64,000 nucleotides of DNA from JAJEFO01 sp965209045. GTDB taxonomy: Bacteria > Pseudomonadota > Alphaproteobacteria > Rhodobacterales > Rhodobacteraceae. A model generated the notes under the pieces. That model saw nothing but the letters and a program-made list of their open reading frames with translations, ran no database searches and was not told where the DNA came from. The DNA is taken from the NCBI GenBank assembly GCA_965209045.1, contig CBDBPW010000001.1, forward strand, positions 310,001-374,000. The letters are read 5' to 3'. Positions 25,577 through 35,155 of the stretch are shown here, piece after piece (positions within the stretch are counted from its first letter, which is position 1; each line of letters begins with the position of its first letter). The position numbers and the translations under genes are program-made.

Positions 25577-27706
25577 ATGTTCAACGAAGTGAAGAAATCG
25601 ATCCAGTGGGGCGATGACACGCTGACGCTGGAAACAGGCAAGATCGCCCGCCAGGCAGATGGCTCGGTGGTCGCCACCTACGGCGAAACGACGGTCATGG
25701 CAAACGTGACATTCGCCCGGGAGCAGAGGGAAGGACAGGACTTCTTCCCGCTGACCGTCCACTACAACGAGAAATACTACGCCGCCGGCAAGGTGCCCGG
25801 CGGGTTCTTCAAGCGCGAGGCGCGACCGACCGAAAAGGAGACGCTGACATCGCGCCTGATCGACCGTCCGATTCGGCCGCTTTTCGTCGAGGGGTTCAAG
25901 AACGAGGTCCTGGTCATCTGCACCGTGCTTTCGCATGACCTCGTCCACGACCCGGACATCGTCGCCATGATCGCGGCCTCGGCCGCCCTGACGCTTTCCG
26001 GAGCTCCGTTCATGGGACCGATCGCTGGCTGCCGCGTGGGTTTCGCAAATGGCGAATACGTTCTCAATCCCACCGTCGAGAACATGGAAAACCTGCGCAA
26101 CAATCCCGAGCAGCGCCTCGACCTCGTGGTCGCCGGGACGCGGGAAGCGGTCATGATGGTCGAATCCGAAGCCTACGAGCTGTCGGAATCCGAGATGCTT
26201 GGTGCGGTGACCTTTGCACATGGGCAGATCCAGCCCGTCATCGACCTGATCATCGCCCTCGCGGAGGAAGCCGCCAACGAGCCGTTCGAGTTCACGCCGC
26301 CGGACATCTCCGAACTGCTCGGCGCGGTGAAGTCCGCCGACGAAGGACAGATGCGTGACGCGTACGCCATCCTCGACAAGCAGGAGCGCGTTGCCGCCGT
26401 TGGCGCGGCAAGGGCCGCAGTCAAGGAGGGACTGACGGACGAGCAACTCCAGGATCCGAATCTCGGAACCGCTCTCAAGAAGCTCGAATCCTCGATACTC
26501 CGCGGCGACGTCGTCAAGAACGGACGCCGCATCGACGGAAGGAAGACCGACGAAGTCCGCCAGATCGCCTGCGAAACGGGACTCCTTCCCCGCACCCACG
26601 GCTCCGCGCTCTTCACCCGTGGGGAAACGCAGGGGCTCGTCGTCACGACGCTGGGCACCGGTGACGACGAACAGATCGTCGACGCCCTGCACGGGAATTT
26701 CCGTTCGAACTTCCTGCTGCACTACAACTTCCCGCCCTATTCGGTCGGTGAAGTGGGTCGCGTGGGACCGCCAGGACGCCGCGAGATTGGCCACGGCAAG
26801 CTTGCCTGGCGCGCCCTCCAGGCGGTCCTGCCCAATGCAACCGACTTCCCCTACACGATCCGCCTTGTTTCGGAAATCACCGAGTCCAACGGCTCGTCGT
26901 CCATGGCAACCGTCTGCGGTTCGTCCCTGTCGATGATGGACGCCGGCGTGCCAGTGAAGGCGGCGGTCGCTGGCGTGGCCATGGGCCTCGTCCTGGAGGA
27001 GGACGGCTCCTACGCGATCCTGACAGACATCCTTGGCGACGAAGACCACCTTGGCGACATGGACTTCAAGGTCGCGGGAACCGAAAACGGCATCACGTCG
27101 CTGCAGATGGACATCAAGGTGGCGGGGATCACGCCAGAGATCATGGAAACGGCGCTCGATCAGGCGAGGACGGGCCGGATGCACATCCTTGGGGAAATGA
27201 ACAAGGCCCTGTCGTCGGCAGGTGACTTCAGCATCCATGCACCGCGCATCGAGACCATGAGCATCCCCACGGACAAGATCAGGGAAGTCATCGGATCCGG
27301 CGGCAAGGTGATCCGCGAGATCGTCGAGGTCTCGGGCGCCAAGGTCGACATCAACGACGACGGTGTCATCAAGATCGCCTCGCCCGACGGGGAGGCCATC
27401 AAGAAGGCTCACGAAATGATCCACGCCATCGTGGCCGAGCCGGAAGAGGGCAAGATCTACAAGGGCAGGGTCGTGAAGATCGTCGACTTCGGGGCCTTCG
27501 TGAACTTCTTCGGAAAGCGCGACGGGCTCGTGCATGTCAGCCAGATCGAAAACCGTCGCCTGGGACATCCGTCCGACGTCCTCAAGGAGGGCCAGTCAGT
27601 CTACGTGAAGCTCCTGGGCTTTGATGATCGGGGCAAGGTGCGCCTTGCCATGAAGATGGTCGACCAGGAAACCGGCAAGGAACTGGCGCGCGAAGCGACG
27701 AATTGA
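25577..27706 (+). CDS. pnp: Polyribonucleotide nucleotidyltransferase (PNPase)
   Basis: Phosphorolytic 3'-5' exoribonuclease and RNA degradosome component, 709 residues. There are two RNase PH domains; the first has TYGETTVMANVTF, and the active second has TRGETQGLVVTTLGTGDDEQ, the phosphate-site segment GSSSMATVCGSSLSMMDAGV and ILGDEDHLGDMDFKVAGT. These are followed by a KH domain (IREVIGSGGKVIREI) and an S1 domain (IYKGRVVKIVDFGAFVNF). ATG 25577 (MFNEVKKSIQWG) is the family start; the longer upstream frame is not conserved. It is separated from its usual neighbour rpsO by the catabolic island. Confidence 0.98.
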   Translation: MFNEVKKSIQWGDDTLTLETGKIARQADGSVVATYGETTVMANVTFAREQREGQDFFPLTVHYNEKYYAAGKVPGGFFKREARPTEKETLTSRLIDRPIRPLFVEGFKNEVLVICTVLSHDLVHDPDIVAMIAASAALTLSGAPFMGPIAGCRVGFANGEYVLNPTVENMENLRNNPEQRLDLVVAGTREAVMMVESEAYELSESEMLGAVTFAHGQIQPVIDLIIALAEEAANEPFEFTPPDISELLGAVKSADEGQMRDAYAILDKQERVAAVGAARAAVKEGLTDEQLQDPNLGTALKKLESSILRGDVVKNGRRIDGRKTDEVRQIACETGLLPRTHGSALFTRGETQGLVVTTLGTGDDEQIVDALHGNFRSNFLLHYNFPPYSVGEVGRVGPPGRREIGHGKLAWRALQAVLPNATDFPYTIRLVSEITESNGSSSMATVCGSSLSMMDAGVPVKAAVAGVAMGLVLEEDGSYAILTDILGDEDHLGDMDFKVAGTENGITSLQMDIKVAGITPEIMETALDQARTGRMHILGEMNKALSSAGDFSIHAPRIETMSIPTDKIREVIGSGGKVIREIVEVSGAKVDINDDGVIKIASPDGEAIKKAHEMIHAIVAEPEEGKIYKGRVVKIVDFGAFVNFFGKRDGLVHVSQIENRRLGHPSDVLKEGQSVYVKLLGFDDRGKVRLAMKMVDQETGKELAREATN

Positions 27707-27722
27707 CCAGCGCCCCACGACT

Positions 27723-27748
27723 GGCCGTCCGCTGCAACGCGGGCGGCC
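27723..27748. terminator. Hairpin between convergent pnp and gyrB
   Basis: GGCCGTCCGC-TGCAAC-GCGGGCGGCC folds into a ten-base-pair stem (one G-U pair) with a six-base loop, 17 bases after the pnp stop. No strong T-run follows on either strand, but its position between convergent genes suits a bidirectional terminator. Confidence 0.5.
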
Positions 27749-27837
27749 GGCCGCACCATCGAAGTTCCGGACGGCGTCGCTAAGATCAAGGCGCCTCTTG
27801 CATGAAGCTTCGGTGTCCGCAGACGTCCCGAACTCGC

Positions 27838-30255
27838 TCAGAAGTCCAGGTGCTCCACGCGGAGCGCGTTTTGCTGGATGAACTCCCGGCGCGGTTCGAC
27901 GACGTCGCCCATGAGCTTGGAGAACAGGTCGTCGGCCTCGACCTGGTCCTCGACCTTCACCTGAAGGAGAGTGCGCGCCTCTGGATCCAGGGTCGTCTCC
28001 CAGAGCTGGTCCGGGTTCATCTCGCCCAAGCCCTTGTACCGTTGCAGGCTCAAGCCCTTCTCGCCTTCGTCAATGATCGCGGCCAGAAGATCGAGCGGCC
28101 CATGGACAGGCGTGTCACGGTCACGTCGCACGAACGTCGCGGGTTCGCCATAGGCGTCCTGCAGCGCCACCGTGAACTTGCCTAGCCGGCGCGCCTCTCC
28201 GGAGCGCAGCACGGAACCGTCGAGCGTGTGGACCTCTTCGACCCCGCGCAGCATGCGCGTCAGCCGGATGCCGTGATCCTGCGTGATTCGTCCCCGCCAG
28301 CCCCTCTGGTACTCGACCGCCACCTGGTCAAGGCGCCGCGCCACGGCATCCGCCGTCCCCTGGAGGTCGGCATTGACCCGGTCTTCGAGAAACGCTCCGG
28401 CGACGGTCGCCTGTTCGAGAATCGTGTGCGGATAGTGGGCAGGAAAGGCCTTGAGAACGCGGCGAACCTGGCGGGCCTCCCTGACGACGCGAAGCAGGTC
28501 CTTTGCCACGATTTCCTCTCCGCTTGCCAGCCGCAGAACCGCACCGTCGACACCCAGCTCCATCAGGTGGTCATCAAGTGCGGCTTGGTCCTTCAGATAG
28601 ACCTCGGACTTGCCGCGCGTAACCTTGAAGAGCGGCGGCTGCGCTATGTAGAGGTATCCGCCCTCGATGGTCTCCGGCATCTGCCGGAAGAAGAAGGTCA
28701 GAAGCAGGGTCCGGATGTGGGCGCCGTCCACGTCCGCATCCGTCATGATGATGATCTTGTGGTACCGAAGCTTCGAGATGTCGAACTCGTCGCGTCCGAT
28801 GCCCGTGCCGAGGGCAGTGATCAGGGTCCCGATTTCCTGGCTCGAGAGCATCCGGTCAAACCTGGCGCGCTCGACATTGAGGATCTTGCCGCGCAGAGGC
28901 AGCACGGCCTGGTTGGCCCGTGCACGGCCCTGCTTTGCCGAACCTCCCGCACTGTCGCCCTCGACGAGGAACAACTCGCGCTTTTCCGGGTCCTTTTCCT
29001 GGCAATCGGCCAGCTTGCCCGGCAGGGAGGCGACATCGAGCGCCGACTTCTTCCGCGTCATCTCGCGCGCCTTCCGCGCCGCCTCCCTGGCAAGGGCGGC
29101 CTCGACGATCTTGGTGACGATCAGCTTTGCCGGGCCGGGATTCTCCTCGAACCACTCGGCAAGACGCTCGTTCATCAGGCTCTCCACGGCGGGACGCACC
29201 TCGGAAGAGACCAGCTTGTCCTTCGTCTGGGACGAGAACTTCGGATCCGGGACCTTGACGCTCAGGACGCAGGTGAGTCCCTCGCGGGCGTCGTCGCCGG
29301 TGAAGCTGACCCTTTCCTTCCGGGCCACGCCCGATGCGCCCGCATAATGATTGAGCGTGCGCGTCAAGGCGCCGCGAAACCCTGCAAGATGGGTACCGCC
29401 ATCTCGCTGGGGAATGTTGTTCGTGAACGGCAGCACGCTCTCGTGATAGCTGTCGTTCCACCAAAGGGCCGCCTCGACGGCGATGCCGTCACGTCCTCCC
29501 GAAATGAAGATCGGCTCGCTGACAAGGGGGGTCTTCGACCGGTCGAGATAGCGGACGAATTCGCGCACGCCGCCCTCGTAGCAGAATTCGCTCTCCTGGG
29601 GTTCCGCCGGACGTTCGTCGCGAAGCCGTATGCGAACGCCGGAATTCAGGAACGCCAGTTCGCGCAGGCGGCTCTCCAGAATCTTGAAGCTGTAGTCAAG
29701 ATCGGAAAAGGTCGATCTCGAGGCCAGGAACCGCACTTCCGTCCCGTGCCGGCCGCCGGCCCCTCCAACAACCTCCAGGTGCCTGCTGGTTTCGCCTCCT
29801 TCGAAGCGGGCGAAATGTTCCTTGCCGTCCCTCCAGATCCGGAGCTCCAGCCATTCCGAAAGCGCGTTCACGACGCTGACGCCGACGCCATGAAGGCCCC
29901 CGGACACCTTGTAGGAATTCTGGTCGAACTTGCCGCCAGCATGGAGCTGGGTCATGATGACCTCGGCCGCGGAAACGCCTTCCTCCGCATGTATGTCGAC
30001 CGGTATTCCCCGTCCGTTGTCCGTCACCGACACGCTCGAGTCCGCATGCAGGGTGACCGTCACCTCGTCGGCATGCCCGGCAAGCGCCTCGTCGATGCCG
30101 TTGTCCACGACCTCGTAGACCATGTGATGCAGGCCCGAGCCGTCATCGGTGTCCCCGATATACATTCCGGGACGCTTCCTGACCGCCTCCAGTCCCTTGA
30201 GAACCTTGATTGATTCGGCACGGTACTCTTCCGTTGCCTCTGCGGCCAATGCCAT
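27838..30255 (-). CDS. gyrB: DNA gyrase subunit B
   Basis: ATPase subunit of DNA gyrase, 805 residues. The GHKL ATPase domain has EVVDNGIDEALAG, VTDNGRGIPVD and GGLHGVGVSVVNALS; the transducer and Toprim domains have LVEGDSAGGSAKQ and IIMTDADVDGAHIRTLLLTF; the C-terminal hallmark is LQRYKGLGEMNPDQLW. I start at ATG 30255 (MALAAEATEEYRAESI) because AAGG lies nine bases upstream; ATG 30264 overlaps that site. It converges with pnp. Confidence 0.98.
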   Translation of the reverse strand: MALAAEATEEYRAESIKVLKGLEAVRKRPGMYIGDTDDGSGLHHMVYEVVDNGIDEALAGHADEVTVTLHADSSVSVTDNGRGIPVDIHAEEGVSAAEVIMTQLHAGGKFDQNSYKVSGGLHGVGVSVVNALSEWLELRIWRDGKEHFARFEGGETSRHLEVVGGAGGRHGTEVRFLASRSTFSDLDYSFKILESRLRELAFLNSGVRIRLRDERPAEPQESEFCYEGGVREFVRYLDRSKTPLVSEPIFISGGRDGIAVEAALWWNDSYHESVLPFTNNIPQRDGGTHLAGFRGALTRTLNHYAGASGVARKERVSFTGDDAREGLTCVLSVKVPDPKFSSQTKDKLVSSEVRPAVESLMNERLAEWFEENPGPAKLIVTKIVEAALAREAARKAREMTRKKSALDVASLPGKLADCQEKDPEKRELFLVEGDSAGGSAKQGRARANQAVLPLRGKILNVERARFDRMLSSQEIGTLITALGTGIGRDEFDISKLRYHKIIIMTDADVDGAHIRTLLLTFFFRQMPETIEGGYLYIAQPPLFKVTRGKSEVYLKDQAALDDHLMELGVDGAVLRLASGEEIVAKDLLRVVREARQVRRVLKAFPAHYPHTILEQATVAGAFLEDRVNADLQGTADAVARRLDQVAVEYQRGWRGRITQDHGIRLTRMLRGVEEVHTLDGSVLRSGEARRLGKFTVALQDAYGEPATFVRRDRDTPVHGPLDLLAAIIDEGEKGLSLQRYKGLGEMNPDQLWETTLDPEARTLLQVKVEDQVEADDLFSKLMGDVVEPRREFIQQNALRVEHLDF

Positions 30256-30533
30256 GCCGTCCATCCTTGCAGCCCTGAACAAGATATAGGCGTTTTGGGG
30301 CCGAATGTCACCACTTTGGCAATATATTTTGTGGCTTTGCGCGTTTCAGGGTCACGTATGCGGCAGCCGTCCGGATGCACGGAGATTCCGGCCGCGCGGG
30401 CGCCATTTCATCGCTCGTCTCACGCCTTCGGGGATCCGGCACGGGTCACGGCTGTTCCGGCGCGGCAAGACGCCCTTCGCGAAATTGTCGCCAATCAATT
30501 GTCCAAGGCCGGTCACTTGGGTTAGGAGGGCGC

Positions 30534-30983
30534 ATGGCAAAGACGATCCTGATCCTGAACGGCCCGAACCTGAACATGCTCGGTGCGCGGCAGCCCGAAA
30601 TCTACGGGCGCGAGACGCTTGACGATGTCGCCGGCCTCTGCGCCGAGGCTGCCGCGCCGTTCGGCCGCAAGACCGAACTGCGCCAGTCGAATCATGAGGG
30701 CGAGCTCGTGGACTGGATTCATGAGGCCCGCGACAGTTGCGTCGCCATCGTCATCAATCCCGGCGCCTATTCGCACACATCCATCGCCATTCTGGACGCG
30801 CTCAACATGTTCGAGGGTCCGGTTGCAGAGGTGCATCTCTCGAACATCCATGCCCGCGAGGAATTCCGGCACAGCTCCTACGTTTCCGGCCGCGCCGACG
30901 CGGTCATCGTCGGTTGCGGGACGGCAGGCTACGGGTTCGCCGTCCAGCGCATCTGTGCCTGCCTGTCCGATGCGGTGACTTGA
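30534..30983 (+). CDS. aroQ: 3-dehydroquinate dehydratase, type II
   Basis: Third step of the shikimate pathway. The 149-residue protein has the type II signatures ILNGPNLNMLGARQPEIYG (catalytic Tyr), QSNHEGELVDWIHEA, INPGAYSHTSIAI (active-site Asn) and VEVHLSNIHAREEFRHSSY-like sequence with the catalytic His. AGGAGG lies four bases before ATG 30534. The stop is followed one base later by the start of the permease gene. Confidence 0.97.
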   Translation: MAKTILILNGPNLNMLGARQPEIYGRETLDDVAGLCAEAAAPFGRKTELRQSNHEGELVDWIHEARDSCVAIVINPGAYSHTSIAILDALNMFEGPVAEVHLSNIHAREEFRHSSYVSGRADAVIVGCGTAGYGFAVQRICACLSDAVT

Positions 30984-30984
30984 A

Positions 30985-32760
30985 TTGCCTGAAGACCAGG
31001 CCCTGATCCTCGCCATTTTTGCCGTGCTCTTCGCCTTGCTGGCTTGGGGACGCATCCGGTACGATCTCGTGGCCTTCGGGGCGCTGGTCCTGGCTGCCAT
31101 GATCGGACTCGTGCCGAGGCAGGAGATGTTCTCCGGCTTCGGGCATTCCGCGGTGGCAGTCATAGCGCTGGTCCTCGTGATCTCGCGCGGCCTCATCGGG
31201 TCGGGCGCGATCGAGAAGCTTGCCGCGGGGCTTCTTGACAGCGAACGTGCCCTGCCGATGCACATTGCGGTCATGGCCATTGTCGGCGCGGGGATTTCCG
31301 CGGTGATCAACAACGTTGCCGCGCTCGCGCTGCTGATGCCGCTTGATTCCGAAACCGCAACGAAGGCCAGACGCGCCCTCTCCCGGTCCCTGATGCCCCT
31401 GTCCTTCGCCACGATCCTGGGCGGAATGGTCACGCTGATCGGCACGCCTCCCAACATCGTCATTGCCGGATATCGCCAGGAGGCGCTTGGCGCGCCGTTC
31501 GGCATGTTCGACTTTGCGCCTGTCGGGCTGGCGGTCGCCGCCGCCGGAATCGCATATGTGTCGCTTCTGGGCTGGCGGTTGCTGCCCCAACGGGACGGCG
31601 CATGGGGAACCGAGCGCGAATTCGCGCAGGGCCGTTACGTCGCGGAATTGCGGGTTGGAGAGAGGTTCGACGAGAAGGACCAGACGGTGGGAGACTTCTA
31701 TCCGCTTGCCGACGAGCACGACGTGCACGTGCTCGGCATCGTCCGCGGCGGGCGTCGTCAACCGGGATTTGCGGCCAGGCAGGAAGTCCGGCCCGGCGAC
31801 TTCATCGTCGTCGAGGGCGAGCCGGGCGCCATCGAGGCGTTCATGGGTCAGGGCGAACTTGAGTTTGCCGGTTCGGAAAAACACGCCGAATCCGTGACTT
31901 CCGGCGGCCTCGTGCTGACAGAGGCCATCGTGCCGGAAGGGGCGCGGATCGCGGGTCGGACGGCGCGCAGCCTGAAGCTGCTTCACCGGCATGCGGTTAC
32001 GCTCCTGGGCGTGTCGCGCAAAGGCCGGCGATTCCGTGACCGGGTTCGTCTTCTCGGCATCAAGCCGGGCGACGTCCTCCTGCTGCTGGGCACGCCGGAA
32101 CGGAACGCGGCGGCGGCGTCCTGGATGGGGGTGTTGCCGCTTGAAGGCCGCGAGACGCCTGTCGTTCAGCGCTCGAAGGCCTGGCTTTCGGTCGGCATCT
32201 TTCTTGCTGCCATTGCCTGCGCCGTGGCAGGCTGGGCGCCCTTGCCGGTCGCCCTTGCCGCGGCGGTGGTCGGCCTGGTCGCCATCGGGCTCGTCACGGG
32301 CCGCGAGGTCTACGAATCAATCGAGTGGAAGGTCATTGTCCTTCTTGCAAGCCTCGTGCCCCTTGCCGAAGCGTTCGAGGCCGTCGGCGGGGCCGACTTG
32401 ATCGCCGGGCAAATCCTGGCGGCGACGCACGGGTTCCCGGCTTGGGTCGCGCTTGTCGTGCTGATGATCGTGACCATGACCCTGTCGGACTTCCTGAACA
32501 ACGTCGCGACGACGCTGATCGCCGCGCCGGTCGCGCTGGGCATCGCAGCGGCAACGGGAACGAACCCGGACGCGTGGCTCATGGCGGTCGCCGTCGCCGC
32601 ATCATGCGCGTTCCTTACGCCTGTCGGGCACAAGAACAACACGATCATCCTTGGACCGGGTGGATACCATTTCGGCGATTACTGGCGGATGGGCCTGCCG
32701 CTTGAACTCCTTGTCGTGGTTGTTGCGGTTCCGATGATCCTGGTCGTCTGGCCACTGTGA
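30985..32760 (+). CDS. SLC13/DASS-family permease with internal TrkA-C (RCK_C) domains
   Basis: A 591-residue transporter. The N-terminal half holds about six membrane segments (GALVLAAMIGLVPRQEMFSGFG, ALVLVISRGLIGSG, GTPPNIVIAGYRQE). A soluble middle part (about residues 210-380) has two RCK_C-like repeats. The C-terminal membrane half includes SDFLNNVATTLIAAP and GHKNNTIILGPGGY. This is the layout of DASS-type permeases annotated for sulfate or dicarboxylates; the ligand is unknown. TTG 30985 begins one base after aroQ, so translation is probably coupled. Confidence 0.88.
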   Translation: MPEDQALILAIFAVLFALLAWGRIRYDLVAFGALVLAAMIGLVPRQEMFSGFGHSAVAVIALVLVISRGLIGSGAIEKLAAGLLDSERALPMHIAVMAIVGAGISAVINNVAALALLMPLDSETATKARRALSRSLMPLSFATILGGMVTLIGTPPNIVIAGYRQEALGAPFGMFDFAPVGLAVAAAGIAYVSLLGWRLLPQRDGAWGTEREFAQGRYVAELRVGERFDEKDQTVGDFYPLADEHDVHVLGIVRGGRRQPGFAARQEVRPGDFIVVEGEPGAIEAFMGQGELEFAGSEKHAESVTSGGLVLTEAIVPEGARIAGRTARSLKLLHRHAVTLLGVSRKGRRFRDRVRLLGIKPGDVLLLLGTPERNAAAASWMGVLPLEGRETPVVQRSKAWLSVGIFLAAIACAVAGWAPLPVALAAAVVGLVAIGLVTGREVYESIEWKVIVLLASLVPLAEAFEAVGGADLIAGQILAATHGFPAWVALVVLMIVTMTLSDFLNNVATTLIAAPVALGIAAATGTNPDAWLMAVAVAASCAFLTPVGHKNNTIILGPGGYHFGDYWRMGLPLELLVVVVAVPMILVVWPL

Positions 32761-32884
32761 CGTCCACGGCAGCAATGCGGAACCGATCAGGCCGCTCTCG
32801 CGACGCGCGGGCACCGCGACCTCCGCGCTTCGGTTCCGCTGCCTTGCCGACGCCATGCCGCCCTGCATCAAGCGTTCACTGGCT

Positions 32885-33214
32885 TCAGGACTGACCGCTG
32901 GCCCGCTCGATGTACGCCCGAAGCTCTTCTGCCTCGCGCCTTGAGTCCCGGAGGCCATCCATGGCCGTGTTCAGCTCTGCCAAAGCCTGGTTCATCTCGG
33001 TCCTGTGGTCCGCCTCTCGCTGCGCGAGCAGCTCCTGTGCATTGTCCCGCTCCAATTCGGCGTCGTGAAGCGCCTGCGCCAGCGTTTCCACTTCGTTCAT
33101 GTCGGACAGCGTGGACTGCGTGAGCCGCGTGACCAGCCAGCGGGTGAACCAGCCCGCAAGGAACGTCACGAACAGGATGACCGCCGTGGCGGCAATGAAC
33201 TCGTTTCCGCTCAT
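32885..33214 (-). CDS. Small membrane-anchored coiled-coil protein
   Basis: A 109-residue protein with one N-terminal membrane segment (FIAATAVILFVTFLAGWFTRW) and a long acidic/basic heptad region (VETLAQALHDAELERDNAQE, then AELNTAMDGLRDSRREAEEL) predicted to be a coiled coil in the cytoplasm. No catalytic motif. ATG overlaps the stop of the OmpA-domain gene by four bases, implying a common function, perhaps an envelope-spanning scaffold. Family unknown to me beyond its regular presence beside this OmpA type in related genomes (recollection). Confidence 0.75.
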   Translation of the reverse strand: MSGNEFIAATAVILFVTFLAGWFTRWLVTRLTQSTLSDMNEVETLAQALHDAELERDNAQELLAQREADHRTEMNQALAELNTAMDGLRDSRREAEELRAYIERASGQS

Positions 33215-35121
33215 TCTGCGCTTCCTCCGTCGCCTGCCTCGACGACTTCATCGTCGTCCTGCATCTTCGCCTGGGATGCGGACGAGTCCTCCGGTCCGCC
33301 GATCAGGCGGAACTCGATTCGACGGTTCGCTTCCCGCCCTGCCGCCGTGGCGTTGTCCGCCACGGGCTGGCTTTCGCCATAGCCCTTGGCAACAAGGCCG
33401 GCACCCAACACGCGCCGCGCCAGGATTGCGTTCAGAACCGCGTCCGCGCGTGCCTGGCTCAGCCGCTGGTTCATGGACTCGCGACCTTGGCTGTCGGTGT
33501 GGCCGCTGATCTCGACCCTGATTCCTTGGCATTCGCGGAGAACGTCCGCAATTGCGTCTATGGTTTCCACGGCATCTTCCTCGAACGTGCTGGATGCAGG
33601 ATTGAACGTGATCTTCTTCCTTTCCGCCACTTCGTTCACACGCGCCATGCACTCCCCGGGCATTGGCAACTCCATCTGTGGTTCGCTGACATCAAGATGC
33701 GTGACATCCAGTTCGTAGGCCGCGCCAACCCCCAGCTTGCCCGAAAGAACGCGCACAATCGCGGATTGCGCGCCCTCTAAAGCCGCATTGCCGGAGATCG
33801 TGACCTTGTCGACAGTGACGCTGGCGACCCCGTTGCTCAGAAACTGCATCGCCTCCAGCGCTGCCAGCACGCGCTGCGTCCACCCGCCCGGCAAGTCCTG
33901 GTCCAGCCCGGTCGCCGAGTAGACGTGATCACCCCCGAAATGAGCGGCAGCAAGACTCTCGACCGCCGCGCGGGTTGAATCGCTTCCAAGCTTGCCGCGA
34001 AGCTGAACATGTCCCTCGGGCGACAGGATCGCCATGAATTCCGGCGATGGGCCCTCTTCGGCCTGCCTGGCCTCCTCGGGCAGGATCGCCTTCAACGAGA
34101 ACACCGGTGGCAGGGCCTCCTCAAGCTCTGCCGAGACACGTTCGAACCGTGGAAGCGGAGTGCCGGATTCCGCCACCAGCGTGACGTCCGCATTGGACAT
34201 GGTGAACGTGCCTCCGCCAAGCTCGGCCACGGCGGCGATGCCCGCCACCGCCGCCTCGCCCCACCTGGTCGTTGGCGCTCCGAGAGCCAGGATGCATGCC
34301 GTGTCGTCACCAAGTCCCGCACTTCGGGCCGCTTCGAGGATCGCGTGCCGCCCCGCTTCGCTGTCAGCCGCACATGCATCGAAGCGTGCGCCGTCGCCGT
34401 CGATCAGGAACCTGAGCGTGAATGGCGCAACGACCGGGCGCGGCACGGAGATGCTCAAGGAAAGCTCAAGGCCTGCCGGTGCGCTCCGGCGCAGCATCCG
34501 TTCCAGCCTTCGCTTGTCATCGGCATCCTTGGCCACGGCATTGATTGCAACCTGCGACGCCGTGACCGACACTTTCGAGCGCGGCAAGGCCGCAAGCGCC
34601 TCAACACCGAATGTCACGGCACGATGCCACCCGTCAGCCGGTTCGAAGTCAACGATGCCAAGCAGATCCGAGACCGGCGCGTCATCCGCGTGTTCCCGAA
34701 CTTTCGACACGACGCTCTCGACGTCCATCGACGAAGGCACGAGCCCGACAAGCGAGACGCCGTCGTCGTGCCGCAGGATCTCGATCGAGAACTCGGGGGG
34801 CTGGATTGCCACCGGGTCGGATACTTCCATGCGGTCCGTGATGCGCGCGGAACTTGCGGCGCGGCCAGCGATCGAAAGCGCGGCAAATCGCGTCGCGTCG
34901 TCCGGGGCAAGGCCGCTCAGGACCACGTGCAGGCCATCGACCTGGACAACTGTCCACCCGTGGCCCGATTGCGACAACCCGGCGTCTATGCTCCTCAAGG
35001 TCCGGGACTCGACAAGATTCCTTGTCCAGACCGCTGCCGCAAGACACAGGCCCGCCCCTGCAGCCAACGCCAGCAGATGCGGAATGGCGCGCAGGCGCGA
35101 GACGGTGCGCCGGAAGGTCAT
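33211..35121 (-). CDS. OmpA-family envelope protein with N-terminal membrane anchor
   Basis: A 636-residue protein with an uncleaved-looking N-terminal hydrophobic segment (LLALAAGAGLCLAAAVW). A long periplasmic region contains BON-like repeats (VVQVDGLHVVLSGLAPDDAT; HVQLRGKLGSDSTRAAVESL), and a C-terminal OmpA peptidoglycan-binding domain (EISGHTDSQGRESMNQRLSQ, then KGYGESQPVADN, then NRRIEF). It likely links the inner membrane to peptidoglycan. The acidic tail after the OmpA domain is unusual. Co-transcribed with the small coiled-coil protein. Confidence 0.87.
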   Translation of the reverse strand: MTFRRTVSRLRAIPHLLALAAGAGLCLAAAVWTRNLVESRTLRSIDAGLSQSGHGWTVVQVDGLHVVLSGLAPDDATRFAALSIAGRAASSARITDRMEVSDPVAIQPPEFSIEILRHDDGVSLVGLVPSSMDVESVVSKVREHADDAPVSDLLGIVDFEPADGWHRAVTFGVEALAALPRSKVSVTASQVAINAVAKDADDKRRLERMLRRSAPAGLELSLSISVPRPVVAPFTLRFLIDGDGARFDACAADSEAGRHAILEAARSAGLGDDTACILALGAPTTRWGEAAVAGIAAVAELGGGTFTMSNADVTLVAESGTPLPRFERVSAELEEALPPVFSLKAILPEEARQAEEGPSPEFMAILSPEGHVQLRGKLGSDSTRAAVESLAAAHFGGDHVYSATGLDQDLPGGWTQRVLAALEAMQFLSNGVASVTVDKVTISGNAALEGAQSAIVRVLSGKLGVGAAYELDVTHLDVSEPQMELPMPGECMARVNEVAERKKITFNPASSTFEEDAVETIDAIADVLRECQGIRVEISGHTDSQGRESMNQRLSQARADAVLNAILARRVLGAGLVAKGYGESQPVADNATAAGREANRRIEFRLIGGPEDSSASQAKMQDDDEVVEAGDGGSAE

Positions 35122-35155
35122 GCTTCATTGTAGTCTTCAGCTCGGCCCCGCGCAA

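Noticed and set aside
25013..27568. Very long open frame (851 codons) antisense to pnp
   Set aside because: It has no domain and exists because the GC-rich pnp sequence lacks stops on the opposite strand; pnp is unmistakable.
28228..30213. Plus-strand 661-codon frame inside gyrB
   Set aside because: Antisense shadow; gyrB motifs on the minus strand are complete.
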